Part shown: piece by piece, positions 35,616-48,360 of the stretch
Numbering within the stretch: position 1 is the stretch's first letter
How the letters are laid out: each line of letters opens with the position of its first letter
DNA from: Ptychodera flava
Lineage: Eukaryota > Hemichordata > Enteropneusta > Ptychoderidae
DNA: 64,000 nucleotides
NCBI RefSeq assembly: GCF_041260155.1
Contig: NC_091943.1
Coordinates: 17,969,283-18,033,282, forward strand
Reading direction: 5' to 3'
Made by a program: the position numbers and the translations under genes
Notes under the pieces: model-generated
Databases searched by the model: none
What the model was told of the DNA's origin: nothing
Seen by the model: only the letters and a program-made list of their open reading frames with translations

Positions 35616-35935
35616 TTCGCATTGGGCAGTTTTCTATAAAGTGACTTTCCCCCATTCCCCCGGTTCACCCCTTGTAATTACTGAAATGTTCTATCTAAAA
35701 GTGTTCTATCTATGAATGGGCCGTAATAAAATGCGTAAGAAGGAAAATTTTCAAGATTTTATATTTGAAGACCATGGTACAAATATACGGCAAGAGATGT
35801 ATCTTATCCTATAGTGTAAACAAAAATCAAAATTTTGTACATATTAATATATGGTACTAAAGTAGATGATTACAAATGGATAACACAAACCTGTGGTAGA
35901 CCACTAACTGATTAGAGCCTGAAAATTTCCTTTTT
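35616..35935. other. Duplicated flank, no gene
   Basis: 35.82-35.90 kb aligns with 1.38-1.44 kb at the window start. No gene is seen. Confidence 0.45.
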
Positions 35936-36840
35936 TAGCCCACGTGTTCACACACGTGAGCTTATGTCGCAGCGATATCTGTCTGTCTGTTTGTCTGTTG
36001 GCCCGATATCTCAAATACGGCTCATCAGACCAGAAATAAATCTGGTACATAGATTTAGTTAACAAATGGAAAGAACTGATAAGTTTTTGGTGCATGTGGC
36101 TTGCATGCTTTTTGCTCATTTGCATAATAAATCATTTTAGAAAAAATGGATATACATTAAGAACGGCTGCACACAATTTGATTAGACTTCCTAAAAATGT
36201 TGATCACACCAGGATATGTCAGCCGTGAAAGGTATTAAGGGTTGACATGGAAGATTATTGCTAATTTGCATATTAATGAACTTTCCTAATTTAGGGATAT
36301 ATATCTGAATTGATTTGACCAAAGTTGACGAAACTGGGTATGTATTTTGAAGATACTATGATACAACATAATGGAAAGTCATTTCGCACTTTTGCATAAA
36401 CCAAATCCTGATTTGCATATTTAATAAACTTTCCTTATTAGGGAGACATATCTTGATTGCGTAGACCAAAGTTGACAAAACTTGCTAGGTACATTAAAGA
36501 TACTATATGATACAACACTATTCAAAGTCATTAAGCATTTTTACGTCAACCAATTCCTGATTTATATATTTAATGAACTTTCCTAATTAGGGAGATATAC
36601 CAGGATTTCTTTGATCAAAATTGTTGAAAAATGCAATGTACATTGATTATACCAGGTTTTTAAGTATTTTATTTTCAGCTAATTACACATTTGTATACTT
36701 CACTACCTTTAGAATAAATCTGTGGTGGATATTGTTCATGATGTTGATCATTACAGTTTCAATGAAGTTGGAAACATGTAGCAAAGTTTAAATTTACACA
36801 CAACTGCGAATATATAATGCAACACGTGAGCATTTTCAGT
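35936..36840. mobile_element. Dispersed repeat with CACGTG ends and internal ~147-bp tandem units
   Basis: It begins AGCCCACGTGTTCACACACG and ends near ACACGTGAGC (about 36822-36833). Internally three units start at 36267, 36412 and about 36560 with 'ttgcatatt.aatgaactttcctaatt.aggga'. The window-start copy of the flank joins directly without this block. It has no coding capacity. Confidence 0.6.
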
Positions 36841-37856
36841 TGATATAAGGTTCAAGTGAATCCACGACCAGTGACCTGTATTTGTTCACTGTTTCATTCT
36901 GTGTGTGTCTGTCAACCCGTCCATCCACTTGTAGATCACATTTTTTGAGCTTATGAAAATCACTTTACCAAATGTGACCAGATTAGGTAGGTGAAATGTG
37001 TGGATGATTGTCAAACTGAGTGGAATCTTCCAGGCCAATGTCATCACTCCGCCAGTTTCACCGTAATGAAAACAGTTTTTGAAAATTCCTGTGACTTTTA
37101 TTTAAAACAAAGTCCACGTTTATGTCTATTGCTTGTGGCTATACAGTGGAGAAAGCTAAAAAACAAATGTCCATTGAAATATTAATTTCAGATAAACTAC
37201 ACTCATAAGCATTCAAAACCTCTTAAACATAAACAAACACATATGTAAATGTGAAAATCTACTACTATACTAATTTCTCCCTGAGATTGCTTCAAATTTA
37301 TCAATGGTTTTTGGGATAGTACTGGTTATACAATATTGTTCATACATATTATTTGCAGGATGATGTCAACATTGTATTCCTGTCACCAACATGGTTTGAA
37401 CAAGGTGATTGTTTAAAATTAAAAATGGAGAATATAATGGTTAAATCAAAGGCACTGAATGTGGTAACTTTTCACAGATAACGCAGTCTTTTATAGGATG
37501 AAGTTATCGGAACTGAGCTTGTGAGACTTTCATATGTATTTCAAACATGATATCTAGATGCCGTACATCAACATGGCAGCAACATTTAAATTTTATGATG
37601 TACACTATGACAAACATATGGCCTAACTTTAATTAACAACCAATGTTCAACCACGGTCCTTGATGACCTTTGGTCGTAGTTCTGACGACCCCTTCCTTTA
37701 GCCCTGCAGGTACCATATGACTTTTGAGCACGAGTTCAAAGGACTTCTCCCTTTAATTGAATTAATCTGATTTATATTTGTAAATGAAACCTGTAATTAG
37801 ACTTTACAAAGAAGTGTTACGTTTGCAAAATGTCCCAATTACGTGTATTTTCATAG
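36841..37856. other. Left edge of duplication unit B, no gene
   Basis: 36.89-37.01 kb aligns with 1.51-1.62 kb, and 37.78-37.93 kb aligns with sequence at 1.63-1.67 kb and 12.66-12.77 kb. Between these pieces I recognise nothing. Confidence 0.45.
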
Positions 37857-38074
37857 CTAGTAAATTTTAGCTGATAGCCAGTTGTTTTTGCTGGTTGCAT
37901 TATTTTCCACATCTTTGATTAATTTCAATAATTGGTAAGTTAAATAAGTGATTTCCTTCAACGAAATGATATATTTTTTCACTTTCTTATTCTTCAATTC
38001 AGTTATGCTAATCAACTCTTTGGACATGAAGTACGGTTTCTCTGGCGAGCGATCGTGTCTCTGACAATCTTCCA
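37857..38074 (-). pseudogene. SLC44 terminal exon copy, unit B (stop lost)
   Basis: The acceptor is CCATGACAG|; the frame reads LEDCQRHDRSPEKPYFMSKE, then LISITELKNKKVKKY. The TAG used in the intact copy is absent, so the frame runs about 37 codons further to 37857. No in-phase upstream SLC44 exon was found to the right of it, so it is most likely a duplicated relic. Confidence 0.7.
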
Positions 38075-38089
38075 CTGTCATGGGGAAAG

Positions 38090-38478
38090 ACAGAAAGAGA
38101 AGAGAGTGAGGCAACCCTCTACTGATGGCTGTATTTTGAGGTGAATCAGATAATCAAATAGCCTGTCTTTGTTTACTCAATTTACTCATCACCATGGCGG
38201 AATACTAGTTTTTTGTGCTTATATGTTCATGTGTCAACATCTCTAATGAAAAAACAGCCACCAGTAGAGGGTTGCTATCTAAGTTGTCATGAAAAGGCGT
38301 GTTGTGTTAAGGTCAGTTAGGGTCCTACAGTATCTGCCGACACATGCACGTCAATTATATGCTAATCAGACTTATCAGACTTCTGTAGTCGTCCCAGTGG
38401 AAGAAAAGGGAGTCACTTGTTCTATTCCTAAACTTGGTCTTTTTGATACGTAGAATTAATCGAACACAAAGAGTTCAG
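38090..38478 (+). promoter_or_regulatory. Putative promoter and noncoding exon 1 of TRIM gene B
   Basis: Conserved with 12950-13313 and 54065-54425. The donor is GAGTTCAG|GTAAGT after 38478. The matching acceptor ATTTTCAG is at 39481-39488, 25 bases before the ATG. The transcription start is not located. Confidence 0.5.
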
Positions 38479-39488
38479 GTAAGTTTCAAAATGTACATTA
38501 TGTACCGTACTTCACATCCCTGGTTTGACTTTTTGATATGTGTACTGAAGGTAGAGAAATATGTTGTCTTTTGAAGGTCACCTAAAGTATGGGAAGACAG
38601 TTTAAAATATGATGCCATATTAGTTGTTCGGATTAGCTGCAATAATCGTTGTCCTGGTGGGGGCTTGGCCGTGTGGCTTTGGCTTCTATGCCCCAAACCA
38701 GGGCTACAGTTATTGCGGCTATGCCCGGATATAATATATTCCAGGTGTTTCTGCAACTTTCCACTAAAATATGTTTAAACAAATAGCTTTTGTATGTATT
38801 CTACATTTGCAAGAGGTACAAATTCAACTGCATAGACATTCCACAGGTTGATATACATGTAATTTTATGAGTGTTTCGACATTACACTAGTGTTAACCGT
38901 TATGGGAACGCCACTCCCAATCGCCAGTCACACATAGATAGAGAAATAAAATATTGAAACATGATTAAGATTTTCAACATATCTTGAACTGAACTTCTAC
39001 CATTGGTTTGGAAAAACGTACATTGGGATTTAGTGTTTCAAAGCACAGGTACGGGTAACAATTTACTATACTGGGATGTATCATAGGTATACAGATTTTG
39101 ACAGAATGGTTACCATGCTAAAATATCCACAAAGCTGACGTAAATACACGCTTTAGACAAAGACTTAAGACACAAAATCATGGCTGCCAATTGAAAAGAT
39201 TTTCAACATATCTTAAAGTTCAAAAATGCACGGTGTTGGTAGTAGTGACTAAACTTTTGTGTGATCTCTGATGGTGATTTTAGTTGATTCATACATTGTA
39301 GGATATAGTTACTAGAACTAAGTAACCAAAAACTCTCATATAATACTTATAGCTTGCCATGCTGATAGCAAAACGTTTAGCAGTAGCATGAAAAGTTGTT
39401 AAAGAAAATGAAGTGTAAGATATACAGACAAATGCAACAATATTTATAAGAATTTACACTAAACCACTTTTTGTTTTATTATTTTCAG
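38479..39488 (+). other. Predicted 5' UTR intron of gene B
   Basis: Bounded by GTAAGT and TTTTCAG and colinear with the same region in A and C. No other feature is seen. Confidence 0.5.
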
Positions 39489-39513
39489 TAAGCTCCTTTG
39501 ACCAGATACAGTC

Positions 39514-40627
39514 ATGGCTTCATCGTTAGACTCAAGAGAAAAACTGCTGACTGACATTGATGACAAGGTATTGCTTTGTGCAATTTGTATGGAGCGTTTC
39601 AAGTCACCAAAAATACTGCCTTGTCATCACACATTTTGTGAACATTGTCTCACAAAATGGGTCAAAGCAAACAACGGTCAGCTGATATGTCCAACCTGCA
39701 AGAATCAATGGCCTTTACCCTCTGGAGGGGTACAAGCTATTAGCAGCAATCGATTTTTGAATGACCTTATGGAGGCTATCGACAGCAACGCCCGTCCTGA
39801 AAGCATAGCTGAAACGGTGTGTGAAGGGTGTAAGAAATCCGACATGTACTGGTGTGGTGACTGTGGTGGACATTTTTACTGCAATCTCTGCATACAGACC
39901 CATAAAGTAGCAACAGTATTGCAAGATCATGAACCAATGACAATTGCAGAATACAAAGAGAAGATGTCAACACAGCACTTCAGAATGACTCAGCCAAGAT
40001 TATGTGATAATCACTGTAGTACTAAATTAGAATTCTACTGTGATACATGTCAAGTGCCGATATGTCATAAATGTACAGTCGTTGATCATCCATCACGAAA
40101 TCATGAGATGTTGTCACTAGAGTCAGCACTGGAGAAGTATATGCCAGATATGAAAGCATACTCACTGAAAATTGCTCAGAAAGTTAATGATTTAAAACTA
40201 AGAAAAGACAGAACATGTGGTGTTCGACAAAACCTGGATGTCAACAGATCTACAGTTGAACAACAAGTTAATATGCTATGTGAAAAATTAATTGATGAAA
40301 TTAAAAAGCAACAAATGAAAATGCTAGGTCAAGTTGATGAGATCTACATACCAAGGTGTAAACAAAGTGATGCCAATATAGAACTTCTGGAACATAAAAT
40401 TGCCAGTGCAGAAAGTATGCTTTCATATCTGAACCATCTCTTGACTTTTGGTGGAGCTGTGGACATCATGACTGCACATAAACAGATGAAAGATCAACAA
40501 CACCACCATGATGATCTGACCGATGTACCTTGTGGTGACAATGAGAGTGACCTGGTTTTCACAGAAAATCCTGACTGTTTACAGATTGATCTCGGTGTTG
40601 TCAACGGAAATCATCTGACCAAACAAG
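39514..40627 (+). CDS. Gene B exon 1
   Basis: Encodes residues 1-371. It is closest to gene C in the N-terminus (MASSLDSREKLL). The ATG is shared with both paralogues, and a good 5' UTR acceptor lies 25 bases upstream. Confidence 0.88.
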
Positions 40628-42606
40628 GTATATATGTTACTACAAGTAAAGGTAATTTTGAAACAATCGGGAGAAATCATCCTATATTTGACATCATGTT
40701 AAGTTGTGTGATGGTTTCAAATAGGTCATATAAATTGTTAGAATTAAAGTGGGTAGGCTTTGTTGTTTGTTGTTTCATAAGCAAACTTTTAAGAGATACA
40801 CGTATGGCACCTATAGTTTCTGATTTAAATATTGGGTCCTGATGTGGAAAATTTTGTGACAGACTTTCAACTTATTTTCTCGAAGTTTAAAACTCTGAAG
40901 GAATTCAAATATGCCTACACCATGAACATAATTAGCTGTAGCTTATCACAGATGCCTATATCACGTATCTCATTGGACAAATCTTATCTCAGATGCCAGA
41001 GTTCAGGTGACTTTCTGGCCTACAATATACAATGTAACTTATAACATTCAGCTCTGTCTCACCAATGTTATCTGTAAATTTATGCTATCCAGTGATACTC
41101 TTAACAGCACAAAGACAGTTGGGAGAATGTGAAAATGCAATCTAGTATCCTGCATGTCATAATGTAGGCAGTTATCTACTGGATTGTCTACAGAAAATAA
41201 CTCATACCAGTACATCTAATGCATGTACGATGTATGTCGGTTGAATACATAGCATGGTGAAACTACATTGGTGGGTCCCCTTAGGGAAGAGCCATTAGAT
41301 TTTATAGGGATGGATCGATGGAAGAAGGGAGTTATGGAAGCAATTTTCATTCTGTCACTATGACAGTTAGTACTGCATCAAATTATTTTTTCAATGTGTG
41401 GAAACAATGCTAATCCCCAGCAATTTGTAGAATGCACAAAATGATTATACCTTCATATCACTGGTTAATATTATGTTGTACTGAATTAAAAAATAATTTG
41501 CAGTGTTCTTAGTAGATTTAACTATTCATATCAAAATAAAAAAATTACTATTCATGTTTCTGTTATTTCAATTTTATTTATAAAGACAACTTGTAGAACA
41601 TCCAGTTAAAACAGACTTGTACAGAAGTTATTGTTGTTATTGCATTTTCATTGTCTTCAAACAAGAGTTGTTTGTTTGTATTACAAATAATCTATTGAAT
41701 CGATGCGTTGTTAAATTTTCACTATTTACAGGGTAATTCGAATTGTAAAGCAATGCATTTTAATACTCAGGCCGTAATAATGATTTATATTGCAATGTCA
41801 ATCTTGAAATATATTATCCAGGGTGTCATTGTAGCAAAACATTGAGTACGATGAGATTTGAGCAAATCTTTGTCATTTGTTTATATAATTAATGCTGATA
41901 CATCATATTACCCACACACATCTTCAGAAAATGTGAGATAATCAGATTTTACACATCTTACTATGATTTTGAACACATAACATACAGTTATTATCATTCA
42001 AGTAATCTTGTCGCATACTATATTTGAAACGCGTTCGATAATATCATTCATGGTAATTTGAGCTGAGTAGGGGCTTTTCAAATTGCTGCATTTCCTTAAC
42101 ATTAAAGACAAAGAAAACTAACAATTGTTCTCGTATTGGCACCAGATTTCGACGAAAGGCTTTCATGTAATAATAAACTTACATTGTATGCATGATATTA
42201 TTGCCACATGTAAACGTGGCTCAATAAGCATCATTTAATACGATATTGCAGAGTTCTAAAAAGCACATAAAGCTACTTACCTATTGCTTTAATATATGTG
42301 CAGGTAAAGCAATAAAATTTGAAGTAGAGAGGAAAGATGGAGACAGCATCGAGACAGTCACTCGCAATCAACTCCAGGTGCAGAGGGAAGAAAGAAGTGT
42401 GACTAAACAAACTGATAACACTGGACTTGTAGTGATTGGAGGATGTGAACTTGGTGTCGTTGTAAAGAAAGAGACACAGACCGAGCAACTTTTAGTACAA
42501 GCCAAACATCGTCAACCAACAAAAGAAGTCCAGCTAACAAAGAGAGAAACAAAGGCTGCGAAAAACAAGCAATCAAATCTGCCATGTGTGTTTGCAGATT
42601 CACCAG
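39514..42606 (+). CDS. TRIM gene B, RING/B-box/coiled coil without NHL
   Basis: Coding exons 39514-40627 and 42304-42606 (phase 1). RING ligands C22, C25, C37, H39, C42, C45, C59, C62 and both B-boxes are intact, and the coiled coil is close to that of A and C. The NHL exon is deleted except for a 3' scrap at 43159-43230. If exon 2 is spliced, the reading frame ends shortly after its donor (GKCPR, stop), giving about 475 residues. If intron 1 is retained, a 442-residue product results. The intron 1 donor is GTATAT, weaker than GTATGT in A and C. The open, little-changed frame suggests a working RING/B-box/coiled-coil protein or a recent loss; I cannot separate these. Confidence 0.78.
40628..42303 (+). 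other. Gene B intron 1
   Basis: Colinear with intron 1 of gene C over its whole length; this is the ancestral state without the transposons seen in gene A. No other feature is seen. Confidence 0.6.
42304..42606 (+). CDS. Gene B exon 2: linker
   Basis: Acceptor TGTGCAG|, donor CCAG|GTAAGT, 303 bases, no stops in the shared frame. It starts GKAIKFEVERKDG and ends KQSNLPCVFADSPG, as in A and C. Confidence 0.82.
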
Positions 42607-43158
42607 GTAAGTGTCCTAGATGAAGTTAATAATTATTCACTACAAGACCTAACTTTTGATACTTTGAATGGCGTTTTGACATAAAGCAATCAGAAGGGTG
42701 AAGGTGAATGTTTGATTCTGGGATTTCCATCAGGGCAAAATTAATCAGATTGAAAGGAATTTACATTTCTCACTTAATGTTATGCACTGAGCTTGTCCTA
42801 TGTGGTAAGTTACGGTTCTTGTATAGGTTGATAGCACCGCTGCTATGCAGAAAAAGAGGACGTAGCTGGAAATTATTGAAGCAGATTAGATTAGTTTTTT
42901 CAGACTTAAAGTATCACAAGAGAGATTTGAGTAAATAGTTCATTTTAAACTGAGATCTACAAGTGTTGCCATGGAAACTGCCTTTTTTAATCGAGTGAAT
43001 GTAAGCAGAGCTCATGATGTTTGCTACATCTGTTAGATATTCTAAATTATGAATGCAAAAATTGGATGGAATTTGCATGTTTGTATTTTTAGGGTATTTT
43101 TCCGTTTTTAGTCAAAAAATCTTGTTCTCTGAAATCACTCGTCTGATTGCTATGGTGC
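42607..43158 (+). other. Intron 2 of gene B with deletion scar
   Basis: Follows intron 2 of A and C to about 43024 ('gctacatctgtt'). Then about 120 bases of unmatched sequence replace roughly 1.95 kb containing the repeat array and most of the NHL exon. Confidence 0.65.
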
Positions 43159-43230
43159 ATTGCGGTCAGCTGAGACAGAATCTGTGTTAGAGGACAGTTT
43201 GACAATCACATCACAGTATTTTCTAAATAG
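43159..43230 (+). pseudogene. NHL exon remnant of gene B
   Basis: Reads IAVS, TGA, DRICVRGQFDNHITVFSK, stop. It matches the last 24 codons of the gene A NHL exon, with CGA changed to TGA. The following 3' noncoding sequence matches A and C. No acceptor or upstream NHL sequence remains. Confidence 0.9.
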
Positions 43231-44361
43231 ACAGAAACACCAAGATGATGTGTATAGCTCCATTTCATTAAAATATTGCATTTCTGTCTGTTATTCGAAA
43301 CTGTAGCTAGCTTTATTTCATTTTTGTGAAATCGGTCTGAACAAAGTTTCGCCATGTAAGTAAGAACAAAACGATCCCGTCAAAGCAACTCGAGAAATGT
43401 GATTTTTCAGCTTTCACTATTTTAGTAACTATCTTAAAGTCTAGTAAGTTTGCTTTAAAATGTGATGTAGCCTTCAGAGGCTACAGCTTGGTCGAATCTC
43501 TCTTTTGAAGTTGTAGTTGACTTTTTGTCGGAAGAAAGAAGCATTCTCTTTTTATAAAGTTTTAACATTTTCTATAGAATAAACATTCGATCGGAAAGAT
43601 TTTAACACCCATGTCTCTTACCATACAAGAGCATGAAGTTGAGTTTCGAGATTTCGGTCTCTCATTCGTCAGGTGAGTAAATTCTAAGTTCGGAAGTGCT
43701 AGTCGATCAGGTTTTTGTGAATAACGCCTCTTACGTTCAGTTTCTATAAGTGCTTTAGTTTTGGATTAGAAGTTTATTTAGGCAAGGTGCCTGTACAATA
43801 ATATTCTGTTGTTATGAAGGAAATTTCAAAGTTTAGGAATGCGAATATGAATACAACAGGTAATTTCAGAATTGAGGAAACGGTAGTCTAGTAAACAGGT
43901 GATGATTAATTTCTACAGTTGCCTGTTTTTTTTTCATTCTACATTTATACCTTTGTCATGTTATTTCTATTGAAGTTGCGATATCAAAGTTCATGCAACT
44001 GTAAATATTAGTCTTGACGTGGAAGTGTTTGCTCAATGTTAGTTGCATATGCTGTACTTTCCTGTTGTTTGTTGAATTTTTCTATCAACGTGTTTTACAA
44101 TTTACACTAACACGATTCTCAGTGATGTCACAATCTTTAGGTAAAAAGGTGGTCTTGCCTGTACTAGTGGAAATTTAAGTCAGTGCAGACGTTTGAGAGA
44201 AGTTTTATCAGGGCAATTACCTTTTGGCATATTATCTCCATTCCCTCATTATTGAGACTTTGGTGTTTGACTTTGGTGACTTTGCTTTTTTATCATAAAG
44301 TTGTATAACAATTCTTTCTGAATTATATTTCTGATGTATAAACTGTATATTTCTAAATAAA
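43231..44361 (+). other. Gene B 3' flank, poly(A) signal at 44356-44361
   Basis: Shorter than in A through several deletions but colinear. AATAAA with the conserved 'acctttgtacgttga' context is retained. Confidence 0.55.
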
Positions 44362-44689
44362 ACCTTTGTACGTTGATTTCTGTTTGTTTTCACATTCACA
44401 CCAAACATACACGAACTTCTGATGTTACTGGAATATATCAACTTGGATCTTTTTATTGTTTACACGGAGCATAGATGCACAACTAGACTTACCAACCTTG
44501 GGGTGAATAACATCACTTACACTACAAAGTAAATAAAACCTGCAGCAAAACTAATAGGAAGGGCAAAGGACCACGAAGGACACAGGCGGCCGAATAGAAT
44601 ACCTACTTAAGTGGTGAAACATTGTATTTTCCGTAGGTATAAAATTAGGCTAAGTACAACTTTCAGAACATGATATTAAGATGTGGAAC
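44362..44689. other. No gene seen
   Basis: Unmatched intergenic sequence. Confidence 0.4.
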
Positions 44690-45290
44690 AGTATTTCTAC
44701 CATATTCTTTTGAGAAAATACAGTCCTTTACCATATTCTGCACTATTAACACTGTCCTTTGCCTTATTTTTTTTCAGTGACAATGCTATGATAACCTGCA
44801 CTAATAGCAGTGTGCTTCATCCAATTATACAGTGAAAATACTGTCCTTCACCATATTCTGCACTATTACATCACCGTTGGAGCTACATTGCATTGAAAGC
44901 ACTGTTCTTCACCCTTTTCTGTGATGAAGTCTTGTACCTTATTCTAAGTGGAAATGGTCCTTTACTGTACCCTGTGATGAAAATACTGTCGTTAATTATA
45001 TTCCGTACTAATCATAATGTCCTTCGTCCATTCTGCTTTGGAAATACTGTCACTTACCACATGTTATGTCATGAAATACTGTTCTCCACCCTATGTGCAA
45101 TGAAAATACTGTCACTTACCATATATTATTATGTCATGAAAATACTGTGCTGTTCACTACCCTGTAGTGAAAATGGTCGCTCTGTAATGAAACTGCAAGG
45201 TGTCCTCCATTATATCCTGTACAAATAATATTGTCCTTCACCCCGTTGTGTAGTGAAAATGCAGGCCTTCAACCCATTTTGTACAAACAA
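44690..45290. repeat. Degenerate ~35-45-bp minisatellite
   Basis: Repeated variants of GAAAATACTGTCCTTCACC followed by 'atattctgcactatta' occur about a dozen times. Copies are heavily diverged and vary in length. Open frames here come from the repeat. Confidence 0.7.
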
Positions 45291-46069
45291 GACAGTCCAT
45301 CACTCTACTCTTCTTGCGAGGTTATGCTGTGCTCGGGAAGAAAATACTGTTTTCGCCCTTTCTGTATTCAGAAATACCTTCCTTCGTAGCCCTTCACTAT
45401 CCTTCAATGTGTTTCGTTTTAGTCTCACCCGAATGTGCCATGAGTAAAATACAAAGCAACCTTTTAGATAAGCATCTAAAAAGAGAATTATAATAAGAGC
45501 TCTTGGCATTTTTAATGCCAAACTATCATTGCAGGTTAATTTAAATGTCATAGTTAAAAATACCAGCCAGTTTCGTTGAAAAAGGAAATGAAGATATACA
45601 CTGAATAAATAAAGTCAAGATGATGCAAAGATCATTTAACATCAAGACTCCCTTGAAAATGCTTCTAAACATTTTACAGCACGAAATAAACAGGATATCT
45701 CTGGTCAATGATTCACTGGGATCTACGCTGCTTCTTTCTGTTGTCACCATGCTGATTGACGAAAGCCAGTCATTGTGACAACCAGTCATACTACCTTTTA
45801 TATGTGTATCAAATCTATAATCAATAAATGTATCATAGGTACTATCAGATATAGCACGATTGCTTATTGGAAATACAATGGAAAAGCTATTTCAATTTGA
45901 TGTTTTTCAGTGTTTTGTTAGAATGAGTGGTCACACTAAATTTTTAAAATATTTTTATCGAATGGATAAATTAATTCGACATGATGCACTGTATCTTCCG
46001 AAATTTCATCATTTTTGCTGTCTTGGTTAATCAACAACTGAGAGAAACACATTTAGTTTTGTATCAAGC
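45291..46069. other. No gene seen
   Basis: No recognisable coding, RNA or repeat feature. Confidence 0.4.
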
Positions 46070-48360
46070 GCATTCCTGTGACCAGATTCAAAGGCTGGTA
46101 GAATTTTTCTACATTTGTATCTTTTTACTCCGTAGTAATGGGTACAGCGGGTATTTTTGAATTAACATTGGCTGTAGCTTCATTCCTGCAAATTCTATAG
46201 TTTGTCAAAGTTTTTCATTATTATAAAATCATATATTATCAATTTAGTGTTTTCTCAAGATATAAAATGTCAGCTGGTTGAAAAATATGAACTTATAACT
46301 GTGTTCTGGCTTACATCTCTGTTCTACTTCCAATATGCAGAGCATTCATGTTTCTAATTTCTACAGACAGTAAAACCATCAAACAATGTAGTCCGACTTA
46401 TGCATTGATGATTGAAGTACTTAATATTTATAAGGACAGATTATTTGTTTTGATGACCTTAAGAGACCTTTATTTTTATAATTTACCATGAGATGAGACA
46501 TGCAGGAAAGAAAGTTGAAAATAAGTAACTTTGTACTGGTCAGTGTCAACAGTGGGAGACGAAGTGTCATTTGCATAACAATTTCTGACTGGCCGACATT
46601 GTTAGACTGTATTGAGAGCAGAGAAATGTTCCTAATGGAAGCGGTATGTGGTTTTCTCACTTGTCCCAAAAGGATGGTAAAAGAGATTTTCTAACAAAAG
46701 CCATGACCTCAATTACAATTTTTGGTACATACATACAAACGTAAAGAGCTGACCAACCTTTTCTCCCTAGCAGATAAGCTTTCATTGTCATGTAAATATG
46801 AGAAAATGGGAGCTAACTAGGATATAAGTAAACAGAAACTTCCATTCTTCTGTTTGTGTAAATTTTGCCTTCCTGTAATGAAAGACAACTTATCATACAT
46901 TCTTGTTACTAAATGTGATTTAGAATACATCAGATCAAAATGAGTACGATTTTAAGTTTTGACACTAGTCAACAGCTATCGAAGGACAAAGAACATTGTT
47001 GATTTTCTTTACTTGTAAGCATTTTTTCTTTCCGTCCTCTAAATTATTCATTGTTATACAGTCTTTAAGGTAGAACACACCATCTGGACAGATGTTTGAA
47101 CTCAAATTTTCATAATTCTTTTTTGGGCTACTGCTTGTGGGGGGATAAGTTTTGAAGCTCTTGTAGTCTCTTAAGTATTAACTGTGTTAAGTTTAAGGAA
47201 ATTGAAAATTTTATCCTCCATAACAGATCTAACACTGCTGGAATGGGAGCCATGTTGAATTTCAACCATTGCTAGGTATGTTGTAATGCGTTTTTGCGCC
47301 TCCATTTTTACAGAGTCAACCCTGATTTTTATTCGTGTTAAGAGAATTGTTGAAAAATGCATTACCTTAAGTTTTGAGCAAAGGTTTTTATGTTTTAATT
47401 TCAAGGCACATACAACCTTTGAAAGGTTGACCTCGAAGGCTGAATTGTTGATTAAGTTACAGAATAGAGGGAAAAGGTATGACAAGCAACACAATATACA
47501 ATTAGATTTGTCTCAAATTAATAATTTAGCAAAAACATACATATTGACAATGACAGCCACAGTCTTCAGTCTTTCAAATTTCTCCAACACACATAACTTG
47601 ATTCAACCATTTATTTACCAAACTTCAATCTTCAAGACAAAGTCAGCCAAATCAAAGAAAAAATTTTGGCAATCTGAATTTCACAATGGAAAGCAAGACT
47701 CATTAAAATATATTTAACTACATGTTCTGTCTGAATTTTCTTCAACGACAACAGAAAAATACCTTTAAATAAGAACCTCTCAGATTTTTTTGTTTGGCCA
47801 GATGATGAATAAAAACAGAGTAGAGCTCTATCATATCAAAAACGTTTTTCAAATTATGTATATACACATACCCATTCGAAATTTTGCATGAATGATATTT
47901 TATTAAAACGTATGATACGAAAGAAATACGTAACACAGACATGAAAACGTGACAAAAGCAGTTTTTAAAAAAATTACTAAGTATGTTTGTAAGAAATTTT
48001 GGATACACTGTACTGATATGTTTACAACAATATAAATACTCATATAAATATGATGATCTCTACAAAATGACATTTTTTCCCAAGATTGTTTCCATAGTGA
48101 TAATGTTTGCAATAGTATGTTTATATAACCATAGACTTTTTAAGTCTATGATATATCACTGTTCACATCTATGTCACATGCTGATAGTCCCTCCAATCTT
48201 CATGGTTTGAGCTAAATGTATTGCGTGACGAGATAAACATGGACCTCTACTCTTCAAAGTGGGGAGGGGGTTAAAGGGTTTTAGAAAACACGGAAAGAGG
48301 TAAATTTTCATGAAACAGTCTCTAATTAAATTGAATTAAATTGAATCCAATATTTATATT
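46070..48360. other. Duplicated block (copy of 23.4-27.5 kb), no gene
   Basis: Aligns in order with 23.40-23.56, 24.08-24.39 and 26.13-27.55 kb. It lacks the 226-bp array and the MITE. 46.55-46.87 kb is found only here. Confidence 0.6.

Noticed and set aside
34452..37850. Upstream (N-terminal) SLC44 exons
   Set aside because: No SLC44 motif found on the minus strand; short open frames here have no family resemblance.
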